Below, piece after piece: positions 1 through 6,378 of a stretch of 13,860 bases of DNA. A program made the position numbers and the translations under genes. Numbering within the stretch: position 1 is the first letter of the stretch; each line of letters begins with the position of its first letter. The notes under the pieces are model-generated. The model was not told the origin of the DNA. It saw only the letters and a list, made by a program, of their open reading frames with translations, and made no database searches. Source of the DNA: an uncultured Kiritimatiellota bacterium (GTDB taxonomy: Bacteria > Verrucomicrobiota > Kiritimatiellia > RFP12 > UBA1067); contig CAKULR010000023.1 of NCBI GenBank assembly GCA_934667295.1, positions 1 to 13,860 on the forward strand, read 5' to 3'.

Positions 1-2
1 GC

Positions 3-608
3 CGGAGCTGTACGCTCACGGTCTGCGGCGACTACGCCATCGCGGCGGCGGACCGTCCGCCGGCACGGCCGAACGCCACGCTGCGCGCGGCGGGCCTCTT
101 CCGGGTGCGTCCGGTCGCGGGGCGCGCCTACCCCGACTTCTACACGTCGCGCGCCTTCGCGATGTGCGACCACGAGATCGCGCACGTACATGTGCGGCGG
201 GCCGAGGACGTCGAACGGGTGGCGCGGCTCCTGGACGGGACGGGCGACTACGAACGCGTCGAACGGCGCGTCGGCCAGGACTGGGCGCATCCGTCGGCGG
301 GCGAGATCCTGCTCGTCGCGAAGAAGGGGAGCTGGTGCGCCTACCCGTGGTGGACCGACCGGCGCGAGGCGCCGGACTGGGCGACGCACATCGACATCCA
401 CAACAAGCCCGGCTACGATCCCTGCGAACTCTTCTTCGACCGTTCCCTTTCCTTCCCGCCGAAGACGTGCCAGGACGGAAGCCGCATCCGGGGCACCCAC
501 GGGCGTGTCTCGACCTTCGCCTGGGCCTCGACCGAACCGCGCATCGCGGGCGATTCGATGACGTCCCTCGCCGCCTCCTGCGCGGCGGTTCTCGGCGCCG
601 ATTTGTGA
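3..608 (+). CDS. Alkaline-phosphatase-superfamily phosphodiesterase/nucleotide pyrophosphatase-like protein, C-terminal part
   Basis: The reading frame is open from the left edge to the TGA at 606-608, so this is the last 201 residues of a larger protein. Numbered within the fragment, it shows a CDHE motif (D56, H57), DIHNKPGYDPCELFFD (H133) and GTHG (H166). The block KPGYDP-ELFFD followed by GTHG is what I know from the C-terminal half of the type I phosphodiesterase/nucleotide pyrophosphatase family, where Asp and His side chains hold two metal ions for phosphoester hydrolysis. Which of these residues bind metal here is inference. The nucleophile Thr/Ser region lies outside the window. The GTG at 105 is internal and not a credible start, because coding similarity continues upstream (a GDY motif about 25 residues earlier). 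Related proteins also occur in ebo-type gene clusters, but nothing visible here confirms that link. The substrate is unknown. Confidence 0.7.
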   Translation, partial: RSCTLTVCGDYAIAAADRPPARPNATLRAAGLFRVRPVAGRAYPDFYTSRAFAMCDHEIAHVHVRRAEDVERVARLLDGTGDYERVERRVGQDWAHPSAGEILLVAKKGSWCAYPWWTDRREAPDWATHIDIHNKPGYDPCELFFDRSLSFPPKTCQDGSRIRGTHGRVSTFAWASTEPRIAGDSMTSLAASCAAVLGADL

Positions 609-614
609 TATAAT
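606..614 (+). promoter_or_regulatory. Extended -10 promoter, predicted leaderless transcript
   Basis: TGA-TATAAT is a perfect -10 hexamer (609-614) with an upstream TG; the TGA is also the stop codon of the preceding gene. No convincing -35 is seen. Exactly 9 nt separate the hexamer from the ATG at 624, so a start site about 7 nt downstream would give a 5' leader of 0-3 nt. There is no Shine-Dalgarno sequence, consistent with leaderless translation. Confidence 0.6.
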
Positions 615-623
615 CCCGGCATC

Positions 624-1640
624 ATGAAGCAACCACCCAAGAACCTGGCCGTCGGCCACTTCCTCAACGAACCGTTCATCGCGGCGTGTGCGCCCTGGAC
701 GGCGCGGATCCGCGAGGTGTTCTTCGCGTGGCCGGGCGTCCTCAGCTGCCGCCCCTCGCCCGCCTTCACCGACGAGGTGAAGGCCCGCCTCCTCGGCGAC
801 CTCCGCTGGTGCCGCGAGAACGGCATCCTCCTCGACACGCTCTTCAACTGCACGTGCTACGGCGACCAGGCGATCAGCCCCGAACTCGCCGACTTCGTGA
901 CGCACACGCTCCGCGACATGGACGGCGAAGGGCTTTTCCCGGACATCGTGACGACGGCCTCGCCGTTCATCGCGACCGTCCTCCGCCGCCGCTTCCCCCA
1001 GATGAAGATCCGCTGGAGCGTGAACCTGCGCATCCACGGCACGACGGGCTTCGAGTGCGTGGAGGAGCTGTTCGACTCCTTCTACGTCACGCGCGAGCGC
1101 CAGCGCGACGCCGCCTACCTCGCGCGCGTCGCCGCCTGGGCGCGGGCGCATGGGAAGCTCGTCGGCATGCAGGTGAACTCGGGCTGCCTGCGGCAGTGTC
1201 CGTTCCAGAACTTCCACGACAACCTCCATTTCCACAACCGCATCCGCCAGAGCGCCGTGGGCGAGGCGTTCGACTTCAACGTCTTCCGCTGCCGCGAGAA
1301 CTATGCGCGGAAGAACTGGGAGGACTTCATCCGGGCGACGTGGATCCGTCCCGAGGACCTGCCGCTCTTCGAGCCCCACGTCTCGGTGGTCAAGCTCGCG
1401 ACGCGCCGGCACCGCTTCCCCACGCGCATCCTCAACGCCTATGCCGCGTACGCCTACGACGGGAACCTGCTCGACCTGCTGGATCCCGTCCACGCGGACC
1501 TCTTCGCGCCGTACGTCGTCGACAACGCCTCCTTCCCCGCCGACTTCGCGGCGAGCGTGGGCGCGTGCCCCGACGCGAACGACTGCCGCCACTGCGGCCG
1601 CTGCGCGGAGGTCCTTTCCCGCGTGCTGAAGAGGCGCTAG
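624..1640 (+). CDS. U32-peptidase-like (UbiU/UbiV/YhbU-type) protein
   Basis: A 338-residue protein. The centre carries VNSGCLRQCPFQNFH (C188, C192) and then FRC (C223), resembling the NxGC-x3-CP-x4-H signature of U32-family proteins. Members of that family are TIM-barrel proteins, and several (UbiU, UbiV) bind a 4Fe-4S cluster through four cysteines. Other cysteines form a CxC pair (C76, C78) and a C-terminal cluster, C315, C321, C324 and C327, spaced CPDANDCRHCGRC like an iron-sulfur or zinc knuckle. No signal peptide or membrane segment is visible, so it is probably cytoplasmic. I start it at ATG 624 because a TATAAT box lies 9 nt upstream and no Shine-Dalgarno precedes it. It follows the phosphatase gene by 15 nt but appears to have its own promoter. 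Family assignment is by motif only, and no substrate can be named. It could be a peptidase, a hydroxylation cofactor of UbiUV type, or an RNA-modifying relative. Confidence 0.5.
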   Translation: MKQPPKNLAVGHFLNEPFIAACAPWTARIREVFFAWPGVLSCRPSPAFTDEVKARLLGDLRWCRENGILLDTLFNCTCYGDQAISPELADFVTHTLRDMDGEGLFPDIVTTASPFIATVLRRRFPQMKIRWSVNLRIHGTTGFECVEELFDSFYVTRERQRDAAYLARVAAWARAHGKLVGMQVNSGCLRQCPFQNFHDNLHFHNRIRQSAVGEAFDFNVFRCRENYARKNWEDFIRATWIRPEDLPLFEPHVSVVKLATRRHRFPTRILNAYAAYAYDGNLLDLLDPVHADLFAPYVVDNASFPADFAASVGACPDANDCRHCGRCAEVLSRVLKRR

Positions 1641-1661
1641 GCGCACCGGAAACCCTTTTTA

Positions 1662-1670
1662 TGGTACAAT
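1662..1670 (+). promoter_or_regulatory. Extended -10 promoter for the GH97 gene
   Basis: TGG-TACAAT (hexamer 1665-1670), 22 nt after the stop of the U32-like gene and preceded by a run of five T. No clear -35 is present. A start near 1677 would give a leader of about 60 nt to the ATG at 1738. Confidence 0.5.
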
Positions 1671-1737
1671 GCAGGGTAGGCCGCCCGTGGTCGATCGGAA
1701 CGCGGCGGATGTCCAACTTAAGGAGAAAGAAGAAGAG

Positions 1738-3741
1738 ATGAAGAAGATGACGTGGATGGCGGCGGCGGCGCTTTTTGCCGCGGGATGCTGCTGCGTGTAC
1801 AACCGTGACGGGTCCGCCGCGAAGGCGGTCTCGCCCGACGGCAAGAACGTGATCCGGCTCTGGACGAGCCCGCTCGCCTACGAGGTCGCGCGCGACGGCG
1901 TGGTGGTGGTGGCGAAGACCGAGATCGGCATGAAGGTGGACGGCGCCTGCCTGAAGCCGGGCGAGGCGTGCAAGGTGACGGCGCGCAAGGTGGCGGGCAC
2001 GGTCGAGACGCCCGTCTACAAGAAGGCGCGCATCGACCTCGCCGGGAACGAGACCGCCGTGGACTTCGGCGAGTGGGGCATCCGCCTCGCGGCGCGCAAC
2101 GACGGCGTGGCCTACCGCTTCGAGACGAAGAAGCCGGGCACGATCACGGTTGACGGCGAGAAGGCCGGGCTGACAATCCCCTGCGCGGAGGCGAAGTGCG
2201 CGCTCAACTACGGCAGCAGCTATGGCTGCGAGGAGACGGTGCCGGTCGCGTGCAGGGCGGGCGAGATCGTGACGGGCAAGGAGAAGGGGCGCCGCTTCGT
2301 CTACCTGCCGCTCGTCTACAAGGTGGGGGACGTGAACGTGGCGGTGACCGAGTCGGACGTCTACGACTACCCGATCCTCAACCTCGTGAAGCCGGAGGGC
2401 GCGGGCGCGCTCGCCTCGACGTTCGCGGGCTTCCCGAAGCGCACCTACCGCGCGGGCGGCTGGGACAGCCGGAAGCCGATCGAGAAGGGCGGACGCTGGG
2501 TCGTCGTCGCCGAGCATGACGACTTCCTCGTCAAGACCGAGGGGACGCGCACGTTCCCGTGGCGCGTGTTCGCGCTCGCGGACGCGCCGGCGAAGTTCTG
2601 CGAGGCCGACATCGTGAGCGCCCTCGCGCGTCCGCAGGCGAAGGGGGCCGACTTCTCGTGGGTGAAGCCGGGCAAGGTCGCGTGGGACTGGTGGAACGGC
2701 TGGGACAACAGGGGCGAGGCGGCCGGCTGCACGACGGCGGGCTACAAGCGCTTCATCGACTTCGCCGCGAAGACGGGCGTCGAGTACGTGATCCTCGACG
2801 AGGGCTGGAGCGAGACGCTGAACATCTGGAAGTTCCACCCGAACGTGGACGTGCCGGAGATCGTCCGCTACGGCAACGAGAAGGGCGTGGGCATCATCCT
2901 GTGGATGGCCTGGGCGCAGATCTACGGCGAGGAGGAGAAGGTCGCCGCGCACTTCGCGAAGCTCGGCGCGAAGGGCTTCAAGGTCGATTTCATGGACCGT
3001 GGCGACGCGGCCTGCGAACGCTTCCTCTGGAAGTTCGCCGAGGCGTGCGCGAAGAACAGGATGCTCATCGACTACCACGGCGCGCACCGCCCCACCGGCA
3101 TGAGCCGCGCCTACCCGAACGTGCTCAACTACGAGGGCATCCACGGGCTTGAGTGCGCCAAGTGGTTCAAGAACAACTACGACTTCATGGACAACGACGT
3201 GAAGGCGTTCTTCCTGCGCATGACGGCCGGTCCGATGGACTACACGCCCGGCGCGATGGACAACTACCCGATCGGCCAGTACAAGGGCGACAACGTGAAT
3301 CCCGGTTCCGTCGGCACCCGCTGCCGCCAGATGGCGATGATGGTCGCCTACGAGGCGCCGCTGCAGATGCTCTGCGACGCGCCGACGAAGTACGAGAAGA
3401 ACATGGAGTGCTTCGCGTTCATGGCGGCGACGCCGGTCGTTTGGGCGGACACGGTGGGCCTCGGCGGCTGCCCCTACACCTACGCCGCCGTGGCGCGCCG
3501 GGCGAAGGACGGCTCCTGGTACGCGGCGGCCCTCAACAACAAGGACCCGCGCGACTACGTGCTCGATACCGCGTTCCTCGGTTCCGGCGAATGGACGGCC
3601 ACGCTCTTCCGAGACGCGGCCGACGCCGACGCCCGGCCGACGCACTACGTCAAGGAGTCGAAGACCTTCAAGGCCGGCGACAAGGTGACGTTCCGCCTGG
3701 CGGCGGGCGGCGGCTTCGTGGCGAAGTTCACGAAGAAGTAG
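1738..3741 (+). CDS. Glycoside hydrolase family 97 lipoprotein, probably retaining alpha-galactosidase type
   Basis: A 667-residue protein, within the usual GH97 size. The start is ATG 1738, because AAGGAG lies at 1720-1725 and translation from here gives a clean lipoprotein signal: MKK, a hydrophobic stretch and a FAAGC lipobox with Cys17 as the likely lipidated residue. The earlier in-frame ATG at 1669 would bury the signal. GH97 has an N-terminal beta-sandwich (about 30-280), a catalytic (beta/alpha)8 barrel (about 290-560) and a C-terminal beta domain. Landmarks are WDWWNGW, YVILDEGW, KVDFMDRGD with D417, and NYEGIHGLE with E466 and E472. An Asp at the KVDFMDR position is the nucleophile in retaining GH97 enzymes, whereas the inverting SusB-type alpha-glucosidases use glutamate bases. 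I infer a retaining alpha-galactosidase-like enzyme at the outer or periplasmic membrane face, acting on diet- or host-derived alpha-galactosides. It is followed by a strong terminator and looks monocistronic. Confidence 0.85.
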   Translation: MKKMTWMAAAALFAAGCCCVYNRDGSAAKAVSPDGKNVIRLWTSPLAYEVARDGVVVVAKTEIGMKVDGACLKPGEACKVTARKVAGTVETPVYKKARIDLAGNETAVDFGEWGIRLAARNDGVAYRFETKKPGTITVDGEKAGLTIPCAEAKCALNYGSSYGCEETVPVACRAGEIVTGKEKGRRFVYLPLVYKVGDVNVAVTESDVYDYPILNLVKPEGAGALASTFAGFPKRTYRAGGWDSRKPIEKGGRWVVVAEHDDFLVKTEGTRTFPWRVFALADAPAKFCEADIVSALARPQAKGADFSWVKPGKVAWDWWNGWDNRGEAAGCTTAGYKRFIDFAAKTGVEYVILDEGWSETLNIWKFHPNVDVPEIVRYGNEKGVGIILWMAWAQIYGEEEKVAAHFAKLGAKGFKVDFMDRGDAACERFLWKFAEACAKNRMLIDYHGAHRPTGMSRAYPNVLNYEGIHGLECAKWFKNNYDFMDNDVKAFFLRMTAGPMDYTPGAMDNYPIGQYKGDNVNPGSVGTRCRQMAMMVAYEAPLQMLCDAPTKYEKNMECFAFMAATPVVWADTVGLGGCPYTYAAVARRAKDGSWYAAALNNKDPRDYVLDTAFLGSGEWTATLFRDAADADARPTHYVKESKTFKAGDKVTFRLAAGGGFVAKFTKK

Positions 3742-3780
3742 CCGGAATCACACGCGAAACGCGCGCTGCGCATTCGTGAC

Positions 3781-3828
3781 GAGGAGGAAACAGGCCCAGC
3801 CTGTTTTCTCCTTCGTCTTTTTGCTTTT
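3781..3828 (+). terminator. Intrinsic terminator after the GH97 gene
   Basis: The arms 3781-3795 and 3799-3813 form a stem of about 14 bp (one G-U pair) with a three-base loop CCA. A T-rich tract with TTTTT and TTTT follows at 3814-3828. It lies 39 nt after the GH97 stop codon and before the next promoter, so it separates the two transcription units. Confidence 0.85.
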
Positions 3829-3834
3829 GCCGAT

Positions 3835-3864
3835 TTGACGGTCTCCAGCGGAGCGTGCTATACT
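3835..3864 (+). promoter_or_regulatory. Sigma-70-type promoter of the PIN toxin cassette
   Basis: TTGACG (-35, 3835-3840), an 18-bp spacer, then TATACT (-10, 3859-3864) with the extended TG at 3856-3857. The predicted start is near 3871, so the 37-bp palindrome at 3879-3915 falls in the early transcribed leader, about 60 nt before the toxin start. Confidence 0.7.
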
Positions 3865-3878
3865 TGAGCCGATTTCAT

Positions 3879-3915
3879 GACCTCTAAAATTAGGTCTGAC
3901 CTAATTCTGGAGGTC
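3879..3915. repeat. 37-bp near-palindrome, copy 1
   Basis: The arms 3879-3896 and 3898-3915 match as inverted repeats at 16 of 18 positions around a single central base. The core half-site is AATTAGGTC. Copy 2 at 4800-4836 has the same right arm and differs in only one left-arm base and the centre. It lies just after the predicted transcription start of the PIN operon. It could be an autoregulatory operator, an RNA hairpin or a REP-type dispersed element, and the sequence alone does not decide. Confidence 0.8.
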
Positions 3916-3976
3916 TGGTCTGGTCTGACGGTGAAGTTGTTAGTGTCGGACGTTAAACTCGAAGAAAGGAGTGGAG

Positions 3977-4480
3977 ATGGCCGAAGAGAAGAAACTGAGG
4001 GTCTATTGCGAGACGTCGTTTTGGAGTTTCCTGAACGGCCGTCCCACGCCTTTGGCGCATATCGCCGTCAAACAGGCGGCGACGCTGCGTTGGTGGCAGG
4101 AAATCGCGCCGAAGTGCGAGATATACATTTCGCAGTATGTGAATGGTGAGACGGAAAATGGCAGTGCGGGGGATGCGGCTCGACGTGTCGCTAGCATGAG
4201 TGGTAGTCTGGAATTGGACGGCCTCGTTCCCGATGTCTTGACATTGTCTCGGAAACTTATTGATGGGCATGCGTTGCCGAAGAGGGAGATGACGGATGCC
4301 GCACACATTGCAACTGCGGCGGTTTACGGGATGGATGTACTCATGACTTGGAATTGTCGTCACATGGCGAACCCTGTTACATTGCCAAAGACGGCGATGA
4401 TCATCGGGGCGGAGGGTTTCGCATGTCCGGTAATCATCACGCCCGCTGAGTTCTTGGAGCGGAAGGAGGAGTTTCTATGA
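3977..4480 (+). CDS. PIN-domain protein, VapC-like putative ribonuclease toxin
   Basis: A 167-residue cytoplasmic protein. The start is ATG 3977, with AAGGAG at 3966-3971 five bases upstream; the in-frame GTG at 3971 overlaps that site and is unlikely. The N-terminus LRVYCETSFWSFLNGRP and the C-terminal TDAAHIATAAVYGMDVLMTWNCRHMAN are characteristic of a VapC-like PIN family that usually reads YLETSV near the start and DALHIA followed by LLTWNCRH later. PIN domains use a cluster of acidic residues to bind Mg/Mn and cleave RNA. Candidates here are E12 (replacing the usual Asp), E58, D107 and perhaps D120. It overlaps the next gene by ATGA, as in a toxin-antitoxin pair, but with the toxin gene first. 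Base composition is visibly lower in GC than the flanking metabolic genes, suggesting acquisition by transfer. Toxin activity is inferred from family only. Confidence 0.75.
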   Translation: MAEEKKLRVYCETSFWSFLNGRPTPLAHIAVKQAATLRWWQEIAPKCEIYISQYVNGETENGSAGDAARRVASMSGSLELDGLVPDVLTLSRKLIDGHALPKREMTDAAHIATAAVYGMDVLMTWNCRHMANPVTLPKTAMIIGAEGFACPVIITPAEFLERKEEFL

Positions 4481-4692
4481 CGCGGAATCGGAACGAATTG
4501 ACCGAATTGGATTTTGAAGACCCGCTTGAATGGGTCTATGAAGTAAGGCGCCGTATCTCGGAAAAATATGGGCATGACATCGGTCGCTACATTGAGGCCT
4601 TACGTGAAAAACAACGCCAGGACGAAGCAAAGGGTATTCGTGTCCGCTACGTGCGTCTGCCGATTGTACGGCGTGCGCCGACTGTGGTATAA
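4477..4692 (+). CDS. Small putative antitoxin partner of the PIN protein
   Basis: A 71-residue, highly charged protein starting at an ATG that overlaps the toxin stop (ATGA at 4477-4480). AAGGAGG at 4463-4469 is a strong ribosome-binding site. The central segment DPLEWVYEVRRRISEKYGHDIGRYIEALREKQ resembles the short partner proteins of this PIN family, which typically begin DPI-EEVR-IRE and continue with a YD-helix. It looks mostly helical, with no recognisable ribbon-helix-helix or AbrB DNA-binding domain at the N-terminus, so whether it binds DNA is uncertain. Its likely role is to neutralise the PIN toxin by direct contact. The last codons overlap a good outward promoter (TATAAT at 4688-4693). 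Assignment rests on size, overlap and pattern; no function has been shown. Confidence 0.6.
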   Translation: MTRNRNELTELDFEDPLEWVYEVRRRISEKYGHDIGRYIEALREKQRQDEAKGIRVRYVRLPIVRRAPTVV

Positions 4693-4693
4693 T
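4664..4693 (+). promoter_or_regulatory. Promoter at the end of the antitoxin gene
   Basis: TTGTAC (4664-4669), an 18-bp spacer, then a perfect TATAAT (4688-4693) with an extended TG at 4685-4686. It overlaps the antitoxin stop codon. The predicted start is near 4700. It could make a small structured RNA from 4697-4840, or a leader of about 460 nt for the SUMF1-fold gene at 5163. Confidence 0.6.
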
Positions 4694-4696
4694 TTA

Positions 4697-4788
4697 CGTT
4701 GGTTTTTCTGGGTGGGGTGTGTCTCGCCCAACGCGGCCGAAAGGCCGGATTGTTCTTTGTAGAGGCTGACGGGCACATGCCGTCGGCC
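4697..4788 (+). ncRNA. Candidate structured RNA downstream of an extended -10 promoter
   Basis: Three hairpins follow the promoter at once. 4697-4702 pairs with 4728-4733 (CGTTGG/CCAACG). 4734-4738 pairs with 4743-4747 around a GAAA tetraloop. 4764-4772 pairs with 4780-4788 (9 bp, one G-U, loop GCACATG). No start codon with a ribosome-binding site is seen here. I do not recognise a known RNA family. There is no U-rich terminator, although the palindrome at 4800-4836 would add a fourth hairpin. This may be a small RNA or just the leader of the next gene. Confidence 0.3.
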
Positions 4789-4799
4789 ATCGGTTGAAG

Positions 4800-4836
4800 G
4801 ACCTCCAAAATTAGGTCAGACCTAATTCTGGAGGTC
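4800..4836. repeat. 37-bp near-palindrome, copy 2
   Basis: The arms 4800-4817 and 4819-4836 surround one central A, with a single mismatch between them. Their sequence is nearly identical to 3879-3915. The two copies start 921 bp apart and bracket the toxin-antitoxin cassette. No transposase or target-site duplication was found around them. Confidence 0.8.
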
Positions 4837-5162
4837 CGACGACGGAACCTTTGACGTCGGCCGCACCTGGGCCGGTGGAGGAGGACTCGCGGAAACTCGT
4901 CCGAAGCCCGCGAGGCGTACGCAGTCTTGCGTATTTGGCTTTACTGGAAAAACGACCAAATCTTCATGGAGAGCCGAATATGTGGGACGCGCTACGTGGT
5001 GTATTCCACGCGGCGTGTCTTCTATTCCGTGTTTTCCATAAGGCGCTTGGTCGTGCCTCCAGTAGAACATCGATGTGAAGGCACGCCGTTTCTGTTTCCG
5101 TACCCGGCGGAGGTGTCTTGGTTGTCGTGGGTGCGGGCAGTTCAAAGGAAACGAGTGGAAAG
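4837..5162. other. Noncoding stretch with several hairpins, no credible gene
   Basis: Short open frames on both strands lack ribosome-binding sites and recognisable motifs. Hairpins visible are 4886-4892/4908-4914 (7 bp), 4918-4923/4928-4933 (TACGCA, loop GTCT, TGCGTA, followed by TTT), 4995-4999/5006-5010 (CGTGG/CCACG) and 5052-5058/5079-5085 (7 bp enclosing the palindrome ACATCGATGT). The stretch may be a 5' leader of the SUMF1-fold gene or an eroded dispersed repeat. I see no clear promoter close to 5163. Confidence 0.4.
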
Positions 5163-6284
5163 ATGAAGCTGTGTGTAAGTGCTCTCGTATTCGTGTTGCT
5201 GACATGTTGTGCATGCGCCACACCAAGGGTCGACAACCTGAAGGTGACGCCTGTCTCGCCGTGGGGCATGGTGCTTGACTACACGGTCAGCGGGGCGGAG
5301 GAGGGGGACGGAGATACGCCCCTTCTCGTCACGCTGGTGGACGGAGACAAGACCTACACGGCGACGAACCTGACGGGTGCGGTGGAATGCGGAAACGGCT
5401 CACACCGCGTCTGCTGGAACACGGCGAAGGACGGCATCACGGCGGAGATTGCGGACGGCACGGTCACGGTCAGATACCTTCCGTTCCTGTACTGTGTCGT
5501 CGACCTTTCGGGCGGTGCCGATGCGGTATCCTACCCCGTTACGCGCCTGACGGCCCCGCCGTCGGGTGGATGGACGGACGAACACAAGACGACGAAGCTC
5601 GTCCTGCGGCGTATTCCGGCGGGCTCGTTCATCATGGGAGAAGACCAGACGGACGAGAGTCATCGCGTGACGCTGACGAGGTCGTTCTACATGGGGGTCT
5701 TTCCGGTGACGCAGAAGCAGTGGCAACTCGTGATGGGGGCGAATCCATCGAACTTCAAGGGCGATGCGCGGCCCGTGGAGTGCGTTTCCTACGACATGGT
5801 TCGCGGCTCGTCCGACGGCGCGAAGTGGCCCGAATCGGACGCGGTGGACGCATCGAGTTTTCTCGGCAGGTTACGGACTCGGCCGGGGCACGTCTTCGAC
5901 CTTCCGACGGAGGCGCAGTGGGAGTATGCCTGCCGCGCGGGGACGACGACCACCTACAGTTATGGGGACAGTGCGAACGGTGACTACATGTGGTACGCCG
6001 GTAATTCAAATTCGCAGACGCACGACGTTGGAACGAAGAAGCCGAACCCGTGGGGGCTCTACGACCTATACGGTAACGTGTGGGAATGGTGTCTCGACTG
6101 GTACGGAAACTTGGTGTACGGAAACGATCCAAAGGGGGTGGATTCGGGTTCGGACCGGGTGGTACGTGGTGGTAGTTGGAGTGACTACACAGACTATTAC
6201 ACCTCGCCCTTCCGAGGCATTCGTGATTCGCCGCACGAGAGCTCAAACTTCGGCTTCCGTCTTTCCATGCCCCTGTCGCATTGA
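5163..6284 (+). CDS. Secreted SUMF1/FGE-fold protein without the FGE cysteines
   Basis: A 373-residue protein started at ATG 5163, because this yields a signal peptide: MK, a hydrophobic stretch, and ACA at 17-19 as a signal peptidase I site. Purine-rich AAAGGAA (5144-5150) and GGAAAG lie upstream; earlier in-frame GTG codons would mask the signal. Residues about 20-135 form a beta-rich N-terminal domain of unknown role. Residues about 142-370 are a SUMF1 (FGE-sulfatase, C-type-lectin-like) domain: RRIPAGSFIMGE, FPVTQKQW, LPTEAQWEYACRAG, NPWGLYDLYGNVWEW, VVRGGSW and NFGFRL. In formylglycine-generating enzymes the segment after GGS carries two copper-binding cysteines; here the corresponding positions are D341 and Y346, so sulfatase-maturation activity is unlikely. 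It is probably an extracytoplasmic binding or structural protein. The next gene, 94 nt on, is also secreted and may be its partner. Confidence 0.85.
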   Translation: MKLCVSALVFVLLTCCACATPRVDNLKVTPVSPWGMVLDYTVSGAEEGDGDTPLLVTLVDGDKTYTATNLTGAVECGNGSHRVCWNTAKDGITAEIADGTVTVRYLPFLYCVVDLSGGADAVSYPVTRLTAPPSGGWTDEHKTTKLVLRRIPAGSFIMGEDQTDESHRVTLTRSFYMGVFPVTQKQWQLVMGANPSNFKGDARPVECVSYDMVRGSSDGAKWPESDAVDASSFLGRLRTRPGHVFDLPTEAQWEYACRAGTTTTYSYGDSANGDYMWYAGNSNSQTHDVGTKKPNPWGLYDLYGNVWEWCLDWYGNLVYGNDPKGVDSGSDRVVRGGSWSDYTDYYTSPFRGIRDSPHESSNFGFRLSMPLSH

Positions 6285-6378
6285 CTCGAAAAGCTGAACC
6301 TCATACGAGAATGAAGGAATGAAAGAGAACGTCATGTGTGCCCCATGTGACTTTGAGAGAAAGAGGAAGGAAATGACG

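Noticed and set aside
1432..3645. Long minus-strand open frame (737 codons) opposite the GH97 gene
   Set aside because: Composition is dominated by Arg, His, Val and Leu with no motif, as expected from the antisense of a GC-rich gene; the + strand protein is unmistakable GH97.
3879..4836. Insertion sequence bounded by terminal inverted repeats
   Set aside because: No transposase, and the ends are palindromes in their own right rather than complementary terminal repeats; no target duplication seen.
4822..5226. Minus-strand open frame of 134 codons
   Set aside because: No ribosome site or motif, and it overlaps hairpins and the start of the SUMF1-fold gene.
5163..6284. Functional formylglycine-generating enzyme (sulfatase activator)
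   Set aside because: Both copper-binding cysteine positions are substituted and no sulfatase gene is in the window.
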